Assembly (NCBI GenBank): GCA_029213305.1
Contig: JARGPA010000012.1
Location: forward strand, 47,038-111,037
Reading direction: 5' to 3'
DNA length: 64,000 bases
Source of the DNA: Phycisphaerales bacterium
GTDB taxonomy: Bacteria; Planctomycetota; Phycisphaerae; Phycisphaerales; UBA1924
Numbering within the stretch: position 1 is the first letter of the stretch; each line of letters opens with the position of its first letter. This document shows, piece after piece, positions 52,492 to 61,367 of the stretch. A model generated the notes under the pieces. It was not told the DNA's origin and ran no database searches. It worked only from the letters and a program-made list of their open reading frames with translations. A program made the position numbers and the translations under genes.

Positions 52492-53319
52492 ATGAAAAAC
52501 TTGAACTATATCTGCGGATCAGCAACTGCGCTTATCGTTGCTGCACATACGATCGCGGCGCCGATTGATCTGACAATCGATCCATCACAATCAACACTTG
52601 ACATGTCGATTATGGTTGATGTTTCACTTGCAAATGACACAGATTCTGATTCAAGCACGCTCTCAGGCACCGTGGAGATCGAGCTTGATGACGCCGGAAA
52701 CCCAACATCAATTTCGATCAACGACATGATGGTGATCATGGATCAGACGATGAACTTCAACTGGTCATTCGGTTTCTTCGGTTCTGCAGACGCAACCATG
52801 TCCAATGGGACTGTTTCATACGCAACACCCGGACTCCCCACTGGTCCAGTCCCTGTTACTGCAGGTTCATACAACTTCCCAAGTGTTCTTGTGAATCTTG
52901 GTGGGATCCTTGATGTTAACTATGACATCTTTCTTGCAGGTAGCGGTTCAGAAACTGTCAATCTTGGAGATCAGGGATCGTTCTCATCTGAGTTTTCAGG
53001 AGATATTGGAATAGATGGTGACCAAGTTACTTTGTCAACCGTTCTGCCTCTCAATACAACTCAGCCGTTGGTTGACGCAGACGGGAATCAGCTCGGCACG
53101 GTAACAACAACTGGGACCGCAACAATCGTTGCGATAGGAACAGCGCCCGGATGTGAAGCAGATATCAACGACGATGGAGAACTCAACTTCTTTGATGTCA
53201 GCGCATTTCTCAGTGCATTTGCAATGATGGATCCTGTTGCAGACTTCAACAACGATGGAGAGTTCAACTTCTTTGATGTCTCTTCATTCATTGCGAGTTT
53301 TTCGACTGGATGTCCATAA
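52492..53319 (+). CDS. Exported beta-sandwich-like protein with dockerin-like tail
   Basis: 275 residues from ATG 52492, with AAGGGGA before it. Signal NYICGSATALIVAAHTIAAP. The body is Ser/Asp/Thr-rich with alternating strands (LTIDPSQSTLDMSIMVDVSL, GTVEIELDDAGNPTSISIND, FFGSADATMSNGTVSYATPG), no Cys and no catalytic motif recognised. Tail CEADINDDGELNFFDVSAFL / FNNDGEFNFFDVSSFI, ending STGCP. The next gene follows after 36 bases and has a similar body, so the two look like a duplicated pair in one transcript. Confidence 0.75.
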   Translation: MKNLNYICGSATALIVAAHTIAAPIDLTIDPSQSTLDMSIMVDVSLANDTDSDSSTLSGTVEIELDDAGNPTSISINDMMVIMDQTMNFNWSFGFFGSADATMSNGTVSYATPGLPTGPVPVTAGSYNFPSVLVNLGGILDVNYDIFLAGSGSETVNLGDQGSFSSEFSGDIGIDGDQVTLSTVLPLNTTQPLVDADGNQLGTVTTTGTATIVAIGTAPGCEADINDDGELNFFDVSAFLSAFAMMDPVADFNNDGEFNFFDVSSFIASFSTGCP

Positions 53320-53355
53320 CTGAACAATCAAACTGCATCGAAGAAGGGGTGCTTT

Positions 53356-54426
53356 ATGAACCAACGAATAGTTTGTTTTACCGCGGTTGTAATTGGAATG
53401 AGTACAGGGAGTGTCTTTGCACAAGATTTCGATGCAGACATTGACTCAAATGCGAGTGATGCGAATCTTGACTCTGCAATTGTCTTTGATAGTTCAGGAA
53501 CCCTGATCGGTGATTATGATTCAAAAACAAATCCCGATGGTACACAAACCCGAGCGGGATTCTTCGGCGGATCTGGCAACAATCCAATCGAAACATCCTT
53601 GACTCTTACTGCGGACACATCTCTCGATACAAACCCAACAGGATCATTTGATTTTTCAATCGATTTAGATCTGAGCTTGATCGAAATGAACGGTTTGGAT
53701 GTAGATATTATCAATGGACAATCGGGTGGTACAGCTCTCTCGGTTACCCTGATGTACAGTACTTTTCATACAGTCAGCCCTTCATTCCTCTACCCTGGGG
53801 GAGTTCCAATCACTCTTCCTCTTGGGCAACTCGGAGGAGTATCTGCAGCTTCACTCACTCAAACCGCACCTGGGGGCGGCGCGCTCACGAGCACTGATGA
53901 TCCCGCAATCTTTGATTTTCTGATTGCAATGCCCGCGCAGTTGGACATGGTTGTAAACCAATCACTTCCAGGAACTGATCCAACTGATATCCCTATCGAT
54001 GCACTCCCGATCTTGTTACCAATTGCAGGACAACTCGAAATCATCTCAGACGAGATTGTCGTTATGACAATGTCACTTCAACCGGACCCGATCACATTGG
54101 AGATTCCTATTGATGGTGCAACGCTACCTGATATTCCGTTTGAACTTCCAACACTTGGAAGCGAAACCGCGTCTGTCATTTTTTCTTCGACTCCTAACTC
54201 AATCTCGCTCGATGCATTGCTTGATCTGACGATAGTTTCAACAGGAAACTCTTCGATGTGTGCTGCGGATCTCAACCAAGATGGTGATCTAAATTTCTTC
54301 GATGTCAGTGCGTTCCTAGGTGCTTTCTCAATAATGGATCCGATTGCTGATTTCGATTCAAACGGCGAGTTTAACTTCTTCGATGTATCGAGTTTCCTCG
54401 CAGCGTTTGCTCAAGGATGTCCATAA
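53356..54426 (+). CDS. Exported Asp/Ser-rich protein with dockerin-like tail
   Basis: 356 residues, signal peptide (IVCFTAVVIGMSTGSVFAQ), AAGGGG ribosome site. Body of beta strands: SLTLTADTSLDTNPTGSFDF, SIDLDLSLIEMNGLDVDIIN, QLEIISDEIVVMTMSLQPDP and LDALLDLTIVSTGNSSMC. No cysteine before the tail. Similar amino-acid mix and strand pattern to the product of 52492. Tail CAADLNQDGDLNFFDVSAFL / FDSNGEFNFFDVSSFL, ending AQGCP. Function unknown. A terminator lies 80 bases after the stop. Confidence 0.72.
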   Translation: MNQRIVCFTAVVIGMSTGSVFAQDFDADIDSNASDANLDSAIVFDSSGTLIGDYDSKTNPDGTQTRAGFFGGSGNNPIETSLTLTADTSLDTNPTGSFDFSIDLDLSLIEMNGLDVDIINGQSGGTALSVTLMYSTFHTVSPSFLYPGGVPITLPLGQLGGVSAASLTQTAPGGGALTSTDDPAIFDFLIAMPAQLDMVVNQSLPGTDPTDIPIDALPILLPIAGQLEIISDEIVVMTMSLQPDPITLEIPIDGATLPDIPFELPTLGSETASVIFSSTPNSISLDALLDLTIVSTGNSSMCAADLNQDGDLNFFDVSAFLGAFSIMDPIADFDSNGEFNFFDVSSFLAAFAQGCP

Positions 54427-54506
54427 TTACAAGTCCGATAACAACAAGCGTTTGGTATTGTTTAATGTATATCAAATCGTTGTGAATTCAAGATGTTAAA
54501 GTAAGG

Positions 54507-54532
54507 AAAATGCCCCCCCAGCGGGGGTTTTT
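54507..54532 (+). terminator. Intrinsic terminator after 53356 gene
   Basis: CCCCC-AGC-GGGGG followed by TTTTT. Short loop; probably functional. Confidence 0.7.
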
Positions 54533-54632
54533 CGCTTTATACCAGTATCTTGGTGTGATAAAGTAGATATTCCAAATCACTTTATAAGTGATTTGTCGCA
54601 CACAGATAATTATCAACTCGAGGGATGAACAA

Positions 54633-57600
54633 ATGAGAAACAAGAATTTACTCACCGCGTGCACACTTGTTGCAATCGCAGGATCGGCCGCCGGCGCACA
54701 AGTAATTGATTGGGCCGCACCCGTTGACGGTAACTGGAACGACACCGCAAACTGGTTAGGAGCAAATGTCCCAAACAGTGCAGGCGAAGATGCAGTGCTC
54801 GGACTCGCAGGCGCATATACCGTCACGCAGACAGATAGCTTCGTGATCGGTTCACTGATTCTTACCAATCCTCTTGCAGTTCTTGAAATTGGGAACAATC
54901 GCACTCTGACTCTTAACGGCGACTTGAATAACAACGGCACAGTAACTGTCAACTTCCCAGCAACGATCTTCAATACGCACATCAGCTTTGCAGCCGATGC
55001 AACAATTTCAGGAAATGGATCTATCCTGCTCAACGCTCTGGGCGATCCTGGCGATGCTCAAATCCTTGCGAATGCATTTACAGTTACACACTCAGGAAAC
55101 CATCTGATCCACGGATCTGGAACAATCGCAGGCGCGATGCTCAACTCAAGTGACATCATCGCAGATGATCCAATGGGATCAGGCCTACGAATCGCAGGAA
55201 CACTCACACAAAGCGCAAGTGGTAACGCAGGCGCAGATGCAGGCACGATGTTGCTCGGTAGCAATTCAGTTACGACAGGTGGCGAACTCATTACAATAAA
55301 CGGCGGCCAAATCCTTGTTGAAAACACCGTCACGATTGGTGATCTCACCAACTCAGGTGATATCAATATTCGCGGTGACGGGGATTTCTTAGCCCTCAAT
55401 GCAAGCATTCAAAACAACGGAACCATTTCAATAAACTCTGATTCTTCCATATTTAATGCTCATCTTCGTTTCGATGTTGCATCTTCACTCAATGGTTCAG
55501 GCACTGTCATAATGCACAGTAACGGCGATCTTGCAGATGCACAAATCCTCACCGCAGGAATGTTCGAAGGCACAATCGGTGGAAATCAAACTGTTGAAGG
55601 AAGTGGTTTGATCACTGGCGCAACTGATGGAACCATTGTTAACAACGGCATAATCAACGGCAACGACCCGCTCGTCGCGATGGGGCTCGCGGGTAACCAT
55701 GACGGAAGTGGTGGTGGAGTTTATCGCTCTGACGGCGGTTCAATTGATCTCCGATCCGGATTAATTCTCGATGGTGGAACATTTGATTCGTCCGCAGGAG
55801 GAATTATTGAAAAGACTACTAATGGCAGCGCCACGATTTCAAATATCACAAACAACGGAGAGATGGGAATTCGAGGGCAAGGAGGATTCGTCTCACTCAT
55901 GGGTCCAATGATCAACAATGGCAATCTAACCATAAACAATGACAACGCTATTTTTAATGCTCATCTGCGATTTACAGCCTCAACTTCAGTAGATGGATCT
56001 GGCACAATCACAATGATCAGCGCTGGTTCTGTAGGAGATGCTCAGGTTTATACTGATGGCCTATTCACAGGGACTCTTGGTTCAAATCAAACTGTGCAAG
56101 GTTCAGGACAAATTGATGGCCGAAGCGCCGGAACGATTGTCAACAACGGAACAATCAACGGCAACCATGCAGCTGTAGATAAAACACCCGCACGAGAACT
56201 CCGATTATCAGGAAATCACAACGGCAGCGGCGGCGGTGTATACCGCTCCGACGACGGACTCCTAGGACTCGGTAGCGGACTGATTCTTGACGGTGGAACA
56301 TTCGATTCGTCGGGTGTTGGTATTGCAGAACTCACAACAAACGGTATTGCGACCCTCTCGAACATCACGAACTTGGGCGAGATGGGTGTACGCGGCCAAG
56401 GCGGTTCAATCACTCTCATGGGCCCAATGATGAACGAGGGCAATGTCACTCTCAACACAGACTTAGCTATCTTCAATGCTCATCTTCGATTCGGGACAAC
56501 GACAACTATAGATGGATCTGGCACAATCACGATGATTGCAGCGGGAAACCTAAATGATGCTCAACTGTTCACCGACGGCGAGTTCACTGGAACAATTGGT
56601 GTAAATCAAACCATTCAAGGTTCAGGACAGGTTGACGGCCGAAGCGCCGGAACGATTGTGAATAACGGAACGATCAACGGAAACGATCCTGCTTTACCAC
56701 TTGAAATCAGAGGTGCTCACACAGGAGCAGGTGATTATCGTTCAGACAATGGATTGCTCGCGCTTATCAACGGTGCTTCACTCGACGGCGGAACATTCAA
56801 CACAAGCGGAACTGGCTCAGTTGAAATGACTACAAATGGTATCGTGACACTCTCAAACTTCACCAACCTTGGAGAAATGGGAATCCGCGGACAAGGCGGA
56901 ATTATCGAGCTACCAACTTCGTTGATCAATAACAACAACATCGCAATCAATCCAGATTTGGCAATCTTCAATGCTCATATCCGTTTCACTTCTGACTCTG
57001 CGATCGATGGATCAGGTACGATCAATATGACGACAGCCGGAAACTCAAACGATGCGCAAATCATCGCGTCTGATGGATTTGTTGGAACAATCGGCTCTGG
57101 ACAAATGCTGAGCGGTGACGGACTTCTCGTAGGCGAACTAAACATCGATGGAGATATTGATCCTGCAGGACTCCTCCGATCATTCTTGATCGACACGATG
57201 CACTTCTCATCAACGACAACCATGACTGCTGATCTTGGAGGATTGCTCGCAAACGAGTATGATCGTTTAATCCTCGCAGGCAGTGACACAATCGATATTG
57301 ACGGCGAACTCACTGTCAATCTAGATAGCGGATACCTACCAGTATTCGGAGACTCGTGGAACATCATCGATGGTGGCACAATCTCTGGAGAGTTTGCAAC
57401 TGTGAATGTTCCAAACGCTCCACTTGGACAAACCTATCGCGTGATATATGAAGCTGATCGTGTATTCGTTGTACTCACTTGTGATGCAGACTACACCGGT
57501 GACAATGTACTCAACTTCTTCGATGTATCAAAGTTCCTCTCATTCTTCAATGCTCAAGATTCAAGAGCAGACATCAACGGAGACGGAGCATACAACTTCT

Positions 57601-57647
57601 TCGATATCTCATTGTTCTTGCAGATCTTCAACACCGTCTGCGAATAA
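54633..57647 (+). CDS. Large repeat beta-helix-like protein with dockerin-like tail
   Basis: 1004 residues from ATG 54633, preceded by GAGGG; signal peptide (LLTACTLVAIAGSAAGAQ). Body of about five repeats of 161-173 residues, each with blocks like GTIVNNGTINGNDP, GNHNGSGGGVYRSDDG, LILDGGTFDSS, NGIATLSNITNLGEMGVRGQ, IFNAHLRF and DGSGTITMI. The N/G-rich, short-strand pattern suits a right-handed beta-helix, of adhesin or autotransporter passenger type. The C-terminal part after the repeats (GDIDPAGLLRSFLIDTMHFS, TADLGGLLANEYDRLILAGS) looks like an autotransporter-associated beta strand unit. Tail CDADYTGDNVLNFFDVSKFL / INGDGAYNFFDISLFL ending TVCE. No catalytic motif. Confidence 0.82.
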   Translation: MRNKNLLTACTLVAIAGSAAGAQVIDWAAPVDGNWNDTANWLGANVPNSAGEDAVLGLAGAYTVTQTDSFVIGSLILTNPLAVLEIGNNRTLTLNGDLNNNGTVTVNFPATIFNTHISFAADATISGNGSILLNALGDPGDAQILANAFTVTHSGNHLIHGSGTIAGAMLNSSDIIADDPMGSGLRIAGTLTQSASGNAGADAGTMLLGSNSVTTGGELITINGGQILVENTVTIGDLTNSGDINIRGDGDFLALNASIQNNGTISINSDSSIFNAHLRFDVASSLNGSGTVIMHSNGDLADAQILTAGMFEGTIGGNQTVEGSGLITGATDGTIVNNGIINGNDPLVAMGLAGNHDGSGGGVYRSDGGSIDLRSGLILDGGTFDSSAGGIIEKTTNGSATISNITNNGEMGIRGQGGFVSLMGPMINNGNLTINNDNAIFNAHLRFTASTSVDGSGTITMISAGSVGDAQVYTDGLFTGTLGSNQTVQGSGQIDGRSAGTIVNNGTINGNHAAVDKTPARELRLSGNHNGSGGGVYRSDDGLLGLGSGLILDGGTFDSSGVGIAELTTNGIATLSNITNLGEMGVRGQGGSITLMGPMMNEGNVTLNTDLAIFNAHLRFGTTTTIDGSGTITMIAAGNLNDAQLFTDGEFTGTIGVNQTIQGSGQVDGRSAGTIVNNGTINGNDPALPLEIRGAHTGAGDYRSDNGLLALINGASLDGGTFNTSGTGSVEMTTNGIVTLSNFTNLGEMGIRGQGGIIELPTSLINNNNIAINPDLAIFNAHIRFTSDSAIDGSGTINMTTAGNSNDAQIIASDGFVGTIGSGQMLSGDGLLVGELNIDGDIDPAGLLRSFLIDTMHFSSTTTMTADLGGLLANEYDRLILAGSDTIDIDGELTVNLDSGYLPVFGDSWNIIDGGTISGEFATVNVPNAPLGQTYRVIYEADRVFVVLTCDADYTGDNVLNFFDVSKFLSFFNAQDSRADINGDGAYNFFDISLFLQIFNTVCE
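54966..56990 (+). repeat. Tandem ~500-bp coding repeats in the beta-helix gene
   Basis: The codons for IFN(A/T)H(L/I)(R/S)F recur at 54966, 55449, 55950, 56469 and 56964, spacings 483, 501, 519 and 495, all multiples of three. The last three copies share long near-identical runs (for example CGAAGCGCCGGAACGATTGT), suggesting recent duplication or gene conversion. Confidence 0.85.
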
Positions 57648-57670
57648 TGATTCCCAAATCGACGCTCAAG

Positions 57671-57699
57671 CCCCGGAAATCCACTTCCGGGGTTTTTTT
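57671..57699 (+). terminator. Intrinsic terminator after the beta-helix gene
   Basis: CCCCGGAA-ATCCAC-TTCCGGGG followed by TTTTTTT; strong, 24 bases after the stop. Confidence 0.9.
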
Positions 57700-57814
57700 A
57701 TGTAAACAAGCGACCCACCAAAGAGTGGGTTATCAATTCACTGATTTCGTGGGAAGATAATGTCACCGAAGTCGGTTTAACTTATGTTCACTGAGGGGTG
57801 AGAGGAAATAACAA

Positions 57815-58594
57815 ATGAAATCTGGTAACAAAAAAATCTGTATCATGACACTTGTCGCCGCTGCAGCTTCGACGAGTCAAGCGGGCGAACGAGATCTTCA
57901 GTTCATCAATATCCATCCACAAGACCAAGTTCTGATGCTTCAGAATACTGGTATTGAAACTCTCGATCTTGATGGATGGAGATTCTGCACACACAACACA
58001 ACTCAAACCTTACGATATTCAAGCTCGTCTGGACTCAATGGAGTAAGTGTTGATCCAGGAGAATCTATCAGTATTCATCTCAATAACGACGCACAGGTTG
58101 GTAATCCAAACCAGTTCAACGCATCTGATATCGGAAACTTCGCAGGATTCGAAATCGAAGCATATGGATTGAGTTTGTACTTCCCTAACGCACAAGGAAA
58201 TACACCGTTCAGCGATGGTAACTTCATCGCTGACCATATCCAGTGGAGCTTTGGTGGCGTCGATAACACAAGCGCAGACGAACGATCAGATGAAGCAGAA
58301 GACGGAGGCGTCTGGGTTGATCAATCAGAATGGATCTCTACTCAAGCTGATACTGTACTGATTGAGCTAATTGATCAAAGCTTTGGTGAACTTCATAGCC
58401 CAACAGATTACAACGTCATTCAGAGTTGCCCTGCAGATCTAAACGGAGACGGACAACTCAACTTCTTCGACGTTTCTGTATTCCTTTCAGCATTCGCTGC
58501 TATGGATCCTGCAGCAGATTTCGATGGTAATCTGAACTTCAACTTTTTCGATGTTTCTGCGTTTTTAACCGCATTTGCAAACGGGTGCCCATAA
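57815..58594 (+). CDS. Exported lamin-tail-like protein with dockerin-like tail
   Basis: 259 residues, signal peptide (CIMTLVAAAASTSQA, cut near AGERD). The body resembles lamin-tail (LTD) domains: DLQFINIHPQDQVLMLQNTG, DLDGWRFCTHNTTQTLRYSS, VDPGESISIHLNNDAQVG, FEIEAYGLSLYFPNAQ, FIADHIQWSFGG. Such domains occur in bacterial exonuclease- and surface-associated proteins as Ig-like modules. Tail CPADLNGDGQLNFFDVSVFL / FDGNLNFNFFDVSAFL ending NGCP, with the Leu at loop position 6 shared with the 49820 protein. Function unknown. Confidence 0.78.
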   Translation: MKSGNKKICIMTLVAAAASTSQAGERDLQFINIHPQDQVLMLQNTGIETLDLDGWRFCTHNTTQTLRYSSSSGLNGVSVDPGESISIHLNNDAQVGNPNQFNASDIGNFAGFEIEAYGLSLYFPNAQGNTPFSDGNFIADHIQWSFGGVDNTSADERSDEAEDGGVWVDQSEWISTQADTVLIELIDQSFGELHSPTDYNVIQSCPADLNGDGQLNFFDVSVFLSAFAAMDPAADFDGNLNFNFFDVSAFLTAFANGCP

Positions 58595-58691
58595 ATACCA
58601 ATTGCAAACAGAATGCTTGTCTATGTGATTAAGAACCAATTTTGGCCCTAAATATCCGCAATTGGCTTAATCATTGAATTGAAACTGCAAT

Positions 58692-58727
58692 TTCCCCCAG
58701 AATATCCTTAATTCGGGGGAAGTTCTT
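58692..58727 (+). terminator. Hairpin after the lamin-tail gene
   Basis: TTCCCCC...GGGGGAA with inner GAAT/ATTC, 11 bases with one bulge; the following T-run is weak (GTTCTTG). About 98 bases after the stop. Confidence 0.55.
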
Positions 58728-58821
58728 GCATCTTCTACCCGAATTGATAAGAATCTGATAGTACAGAGATTATTCTTTCTCTGACGATCAGAAGATCTTT
58801 TCAAACCGGTGGAGAGCAGTT

Positions 58822-60714
58822 ATGAACCGTGGTTTTCGTATCAATACCCTAATCAATGGATCAGGCATTTTGGCCGGTCTCGGATTAAGCGCGGGCTTGG
58901 CCGCATTTGCATTTGCTGGACCTCAAACACAGGTTCCAACAACACTTAATGACTTTGCGATGCCGGGTACTCAGCCAAACTCGCTCGATCACCCGATTGC
59001 AAGTTCAGACTCATGTGCAAGTTGTCACGGTTTCTACGACGATGTGCACTCCCCACTTTCAACATGGTCCGCGTCAATGATGGGTCAATCAATGCGTGAT
59101 CCTGTATTCCACGCCGCACTCTCAATCGCAAATCAGGACGCCGCGTTCGCCGGTGACCTCTGCCTTCGTTGTCATACTCCAAGTGGATGGCTCGAAGGAC
59201 GATCAACCCCAACCGACGGTTCGGCTCTTAATGAAATTGACATGCAAGGTGTAAACTGTAACTTCTGTCATCGGATGGTTGATCCAGTTTATCAACCAGG
59301 CGTCTCCCCGGATGTTGATCAAGCGATCTTGAGCGCTCTTGGATCTGATCTACCAACTCCTGCACAAACTCATAGCGGGTCATTTGTAATGGATAATCTT
59401 GATCGTCGTCGTGGACCTTACGATGAGGGCCCGAACTTCTCATATCACGAATGGGAACAATCACCGTTCCATCAATCATCAAGCATGTGTGCAACATGTC
59501 ATGATGTATCGAACCCCGTGTTCGCACTTCAGCCTGACGGGACTTACTCGCTAGATCTTGCATCACTTGACGCGCCACATCCAACAGGAAATGTGTATGA
59601 AACATTCCCAGTTGAGCGCACATATTCTGAATGGCTCATGAGTGACTTTGCTCAAGGTCCTGTTGCAATCGGAGATCGATACGAAACGACACTCACTGAA
59701 GTTTCAAGTTGTCAAGATTGCCACATGCCTGAAGCGAACACCCCTGCGTGTCGCTTTGAAGGTGATCGTCCAAACTACTCAACCCACTCATTCAACGGCG
59801 GGAACAACTGGGTACTCAACGCGGTCCGCAACCTGAATGACAACGATTTCGTAACGGGACTCCTGCCAGATCTTGTTACTCAATCCATCGAGCGTGCAGA
59901 AGAGATGCTTCGTGACGCTTCAGACATGGAACTCTCCATGGTGAATGACGATCTGAATGTTCGCATCATCAACCAAACTGGACACAAACTTCCTACAGGG
60001 TACCCTGAAGGTCGTCGCATGTGGATCAATGTCCAGTTCTTTGATGGATCAGATTCCATGATTGGTGAGCTCGGCGCTTATGACGATTTGACTGCAGAGC
60101 TCACAACTGCAGATACCAAAGTCTACGAAGCAAAGCTCGGCCTTGATGAATCAGTCTCGGCTGCTACCGGAGTCCCTGTGGGTCCTAACTTCCACTTTGT
60201 ACTAAGTAACAAGCGCTATAAGGACAACCGAATTCCACCTCGCGGTTTTACCAACGCGAACTTCCAATCTGTCCAAGCAGAACCAATTGCGTATTCATAC
60301 GCCGACGGTGATTACTGGGATGACACACAGTTCGTTGTTCCTGCAGGCGCTGCAAGAGCAGATGTCCGTGTTTACTACCAAGCTTCAAGCAAAGAGTACA
60401 TGGAGTTCCTCAGAGATGAGAACGTAAACTCAGTCGGCGATGTCAACAACCCAAGTACAGGCGAAATCGTATACGAACAATGGGTGATCAACGGAATGAG
60501 TCCGATTGTTGAAATGGACTTCGCTTCACTCATGCTCCCTGCGGGTTGTCCGCCGGACTTGACAGGTGACGGCCAACTCAACTTCTTTGATATCTCTGCA
60601 TTCCTCAGCGCCTTTAGTGCTCAAGATCCTGCAGCTGACTTCACGGGAGATGGCCTATTCAACTTCTTTGATATCTCTGCGTTCCTCAGTGCGTTCAGCG
60701 CTGGTTGTCCATAA
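58822..60714 (+). CDS. Pentahaem cytochrome c-like protein with dockerin-like tail
   Basis: 630 residues, signal peptide (INGSGILAGLGLSAGLAAFA). Five CxxCH sites: CASCH (65-69), CLRCH (114-118), CNFCH (146-150), CATCH (223-227), CQDCH (297-301). The haem part is of the multihaem NrfA/NapC-like class only in spacing; no nitrite-reductase Lys motif is seen. A beta domain (LNVRIINQTGHKLPTGYPEG, RRMWINVQFFDGSDSMIGEL) follows, with further strands and no haem. Tail CPPDLTGDGQLNFFDISAFL / FTGDGLFNFFDISAFL, ending SAGCP; both repeats have Ile as in the sugar dehydrogenase. Likely an extracellular electron carrier. Confidence 0.85.
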   Translation: MNRGFRINTLINGSGILAGLGLSAGLAAFAFAGPQTQVPTTLNDFAMPGTQPNSLDHPIASSDSCASCHGFYDDVHSPLSTWSASMMGQSMRDPVFHAALSIANQDAAFAGDLCLRCHTPSGWLEGRSTPTDGSALNEIDMQGVNCNFCHRMVDPVYQPGVSPDVDQAILSALGSDLPTPAQTHSGSFVMDNLDRRRGPYDEGPNFSYHEWEQSPFHQSSSMCATCHDVSNPVFALQPDGTYSLDLASLDAPHPTGNVYETFPVERTYSEWLMSDFAQGPVAIGDRYETTLTEVSSCQDCHMPEANTPACRFEGDRPNYSTHSFNGGNNWVLNAVRNLNDNDFVTGLLPDLVTQSIERAEEMLRDASDMELSMVNDDLNVRIINQTGHKLPTGYPEGRRMWINVQFFDGSDSMIGELGAYDDLTAELTTADTKVYEAKLGLDESVSAATGVPVGPNFHFVLSNKRYKDNRIPPRGFTNANFQSVQAEPIAYSYADGDYWDDTQFVVPAGAARADVRVYYQASSKEYMEFLRDENVNSVGDVNNPSTGEIVYEQWVINGMSPIVEMDFASLMLPAGCPPDLTGDGQLNFFDISAFLSAFSAQDPAADFTGDGLFNFFDISAFLSAFSAGCP

Positions 60715-60740
60715 GCAGAATGAATATTCAGATCATGTCA

Positions 60741-60769
60741 AACACCAGCTTTCGGGCTGGTGTTTTTTT
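60741..60769. terminator. Intrinsic terminator after the cytochrome gene
   Basis: AACACCAGC-TTTCGG-GCTGGTG followed by seven T on the plus strand; the minus-strand HTH gene ends at 60780, so the hairpin may also serve it. Confidence 0.88.
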
Positions 60770-60779
60770 ACACGTTCAA

Positions 60780-61367
60780 CTAAGAGTTATTGCGCGCATC
60801 AGGAGCGATCATGATTCCGACATTGATCAATCTTTTGTTCTCGCTTGGTTCAGAGTTTCGGCTAATTTCCCAAATGCGTTCGATCAAGGAGTTAATCTCT
60901 TTTAGATCATCATCATCCACCCAAGCAGTGTGAATCCCTGCGTTTGTATCACGAAGCTCCCCGCGAACAACTGCTTCTGGATGTCCTGTTGCTCGTTCAT
61001 GGAGTCTTGCCATGAGTCGCCCTACTGCGTTCCCGTACGCTTGGTGATACGCAACATTCTCTGGATCTTTCGAGTTGTGTTTCGTTGCGACCGTTCGAGC
61101 AATCGGACGATACAACTGTTCGTATCGTTTACCCGCGAGTCGGACATCGCTCTCGATGAGAAGTCCCGCTTCTACTAACTGTTCGATGTGTGGATACAGA
61201 GATGTACGAGATCTTCCAGTAAACGCGGCGATCTGCGCCGCAGAACATTCCTCTAGGCCGCACACGGTGTTCAACACCTCGACTCGAATAGGGCTCGAGA
61301 GTACCCACATTTCGCTCGGATCATAAATGATGTGCAAGTTTTTTAGTGGCTTATTCTTCTTACTCAT
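60780..61367 (-). CDS. HTH transcriptional regulator (ArsR/HTH_20-like)
   Basis: 195 residues from ATG 61367. Winged-helix part: WVLSSPIRVEVLNTVCGLEE, CSAAQIAAFTGRSRTSLYPH, IEQLVEAGLLIESDVRLAGK, RYEQLYRPIAR, the style of ArsR/HTH_20 regulators. The C-terminal half (AYGNAVGRLMARLHERATGH, WVDDDDLKEINSLIERIWEI) is a helical dimer or ligand domain. It is the only minus-strand gene in the dockerin-tail array and sits divergent to the protease gene; local control of that gene is possible (inference). No metal-binding motif is recognised. Confidence 0.8.
   Translation of the reverse strand: MSKKNKPLKNLHIIYDPSEMWVLSSPIRVEVLNTVCGLEECSAAQIAAFTGRSRTSLYPHIEQLVEAGLLIESDVRLAGKRYEQLYRPIARTVATKHNSKDPENVAYHQAYGNAVGRLMARLHERATGHPEAVVRGELRDTNAGIHTAWVDDDDLKEINSLIERIWEISRNSEPSENKRLINVGIMIAPDARNNS

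Noticed and set aside
54966..56990. CRISPR-like or intergenic repeat array
   Set aside because: The repeats are about 500 bases, in frame and fully coding.
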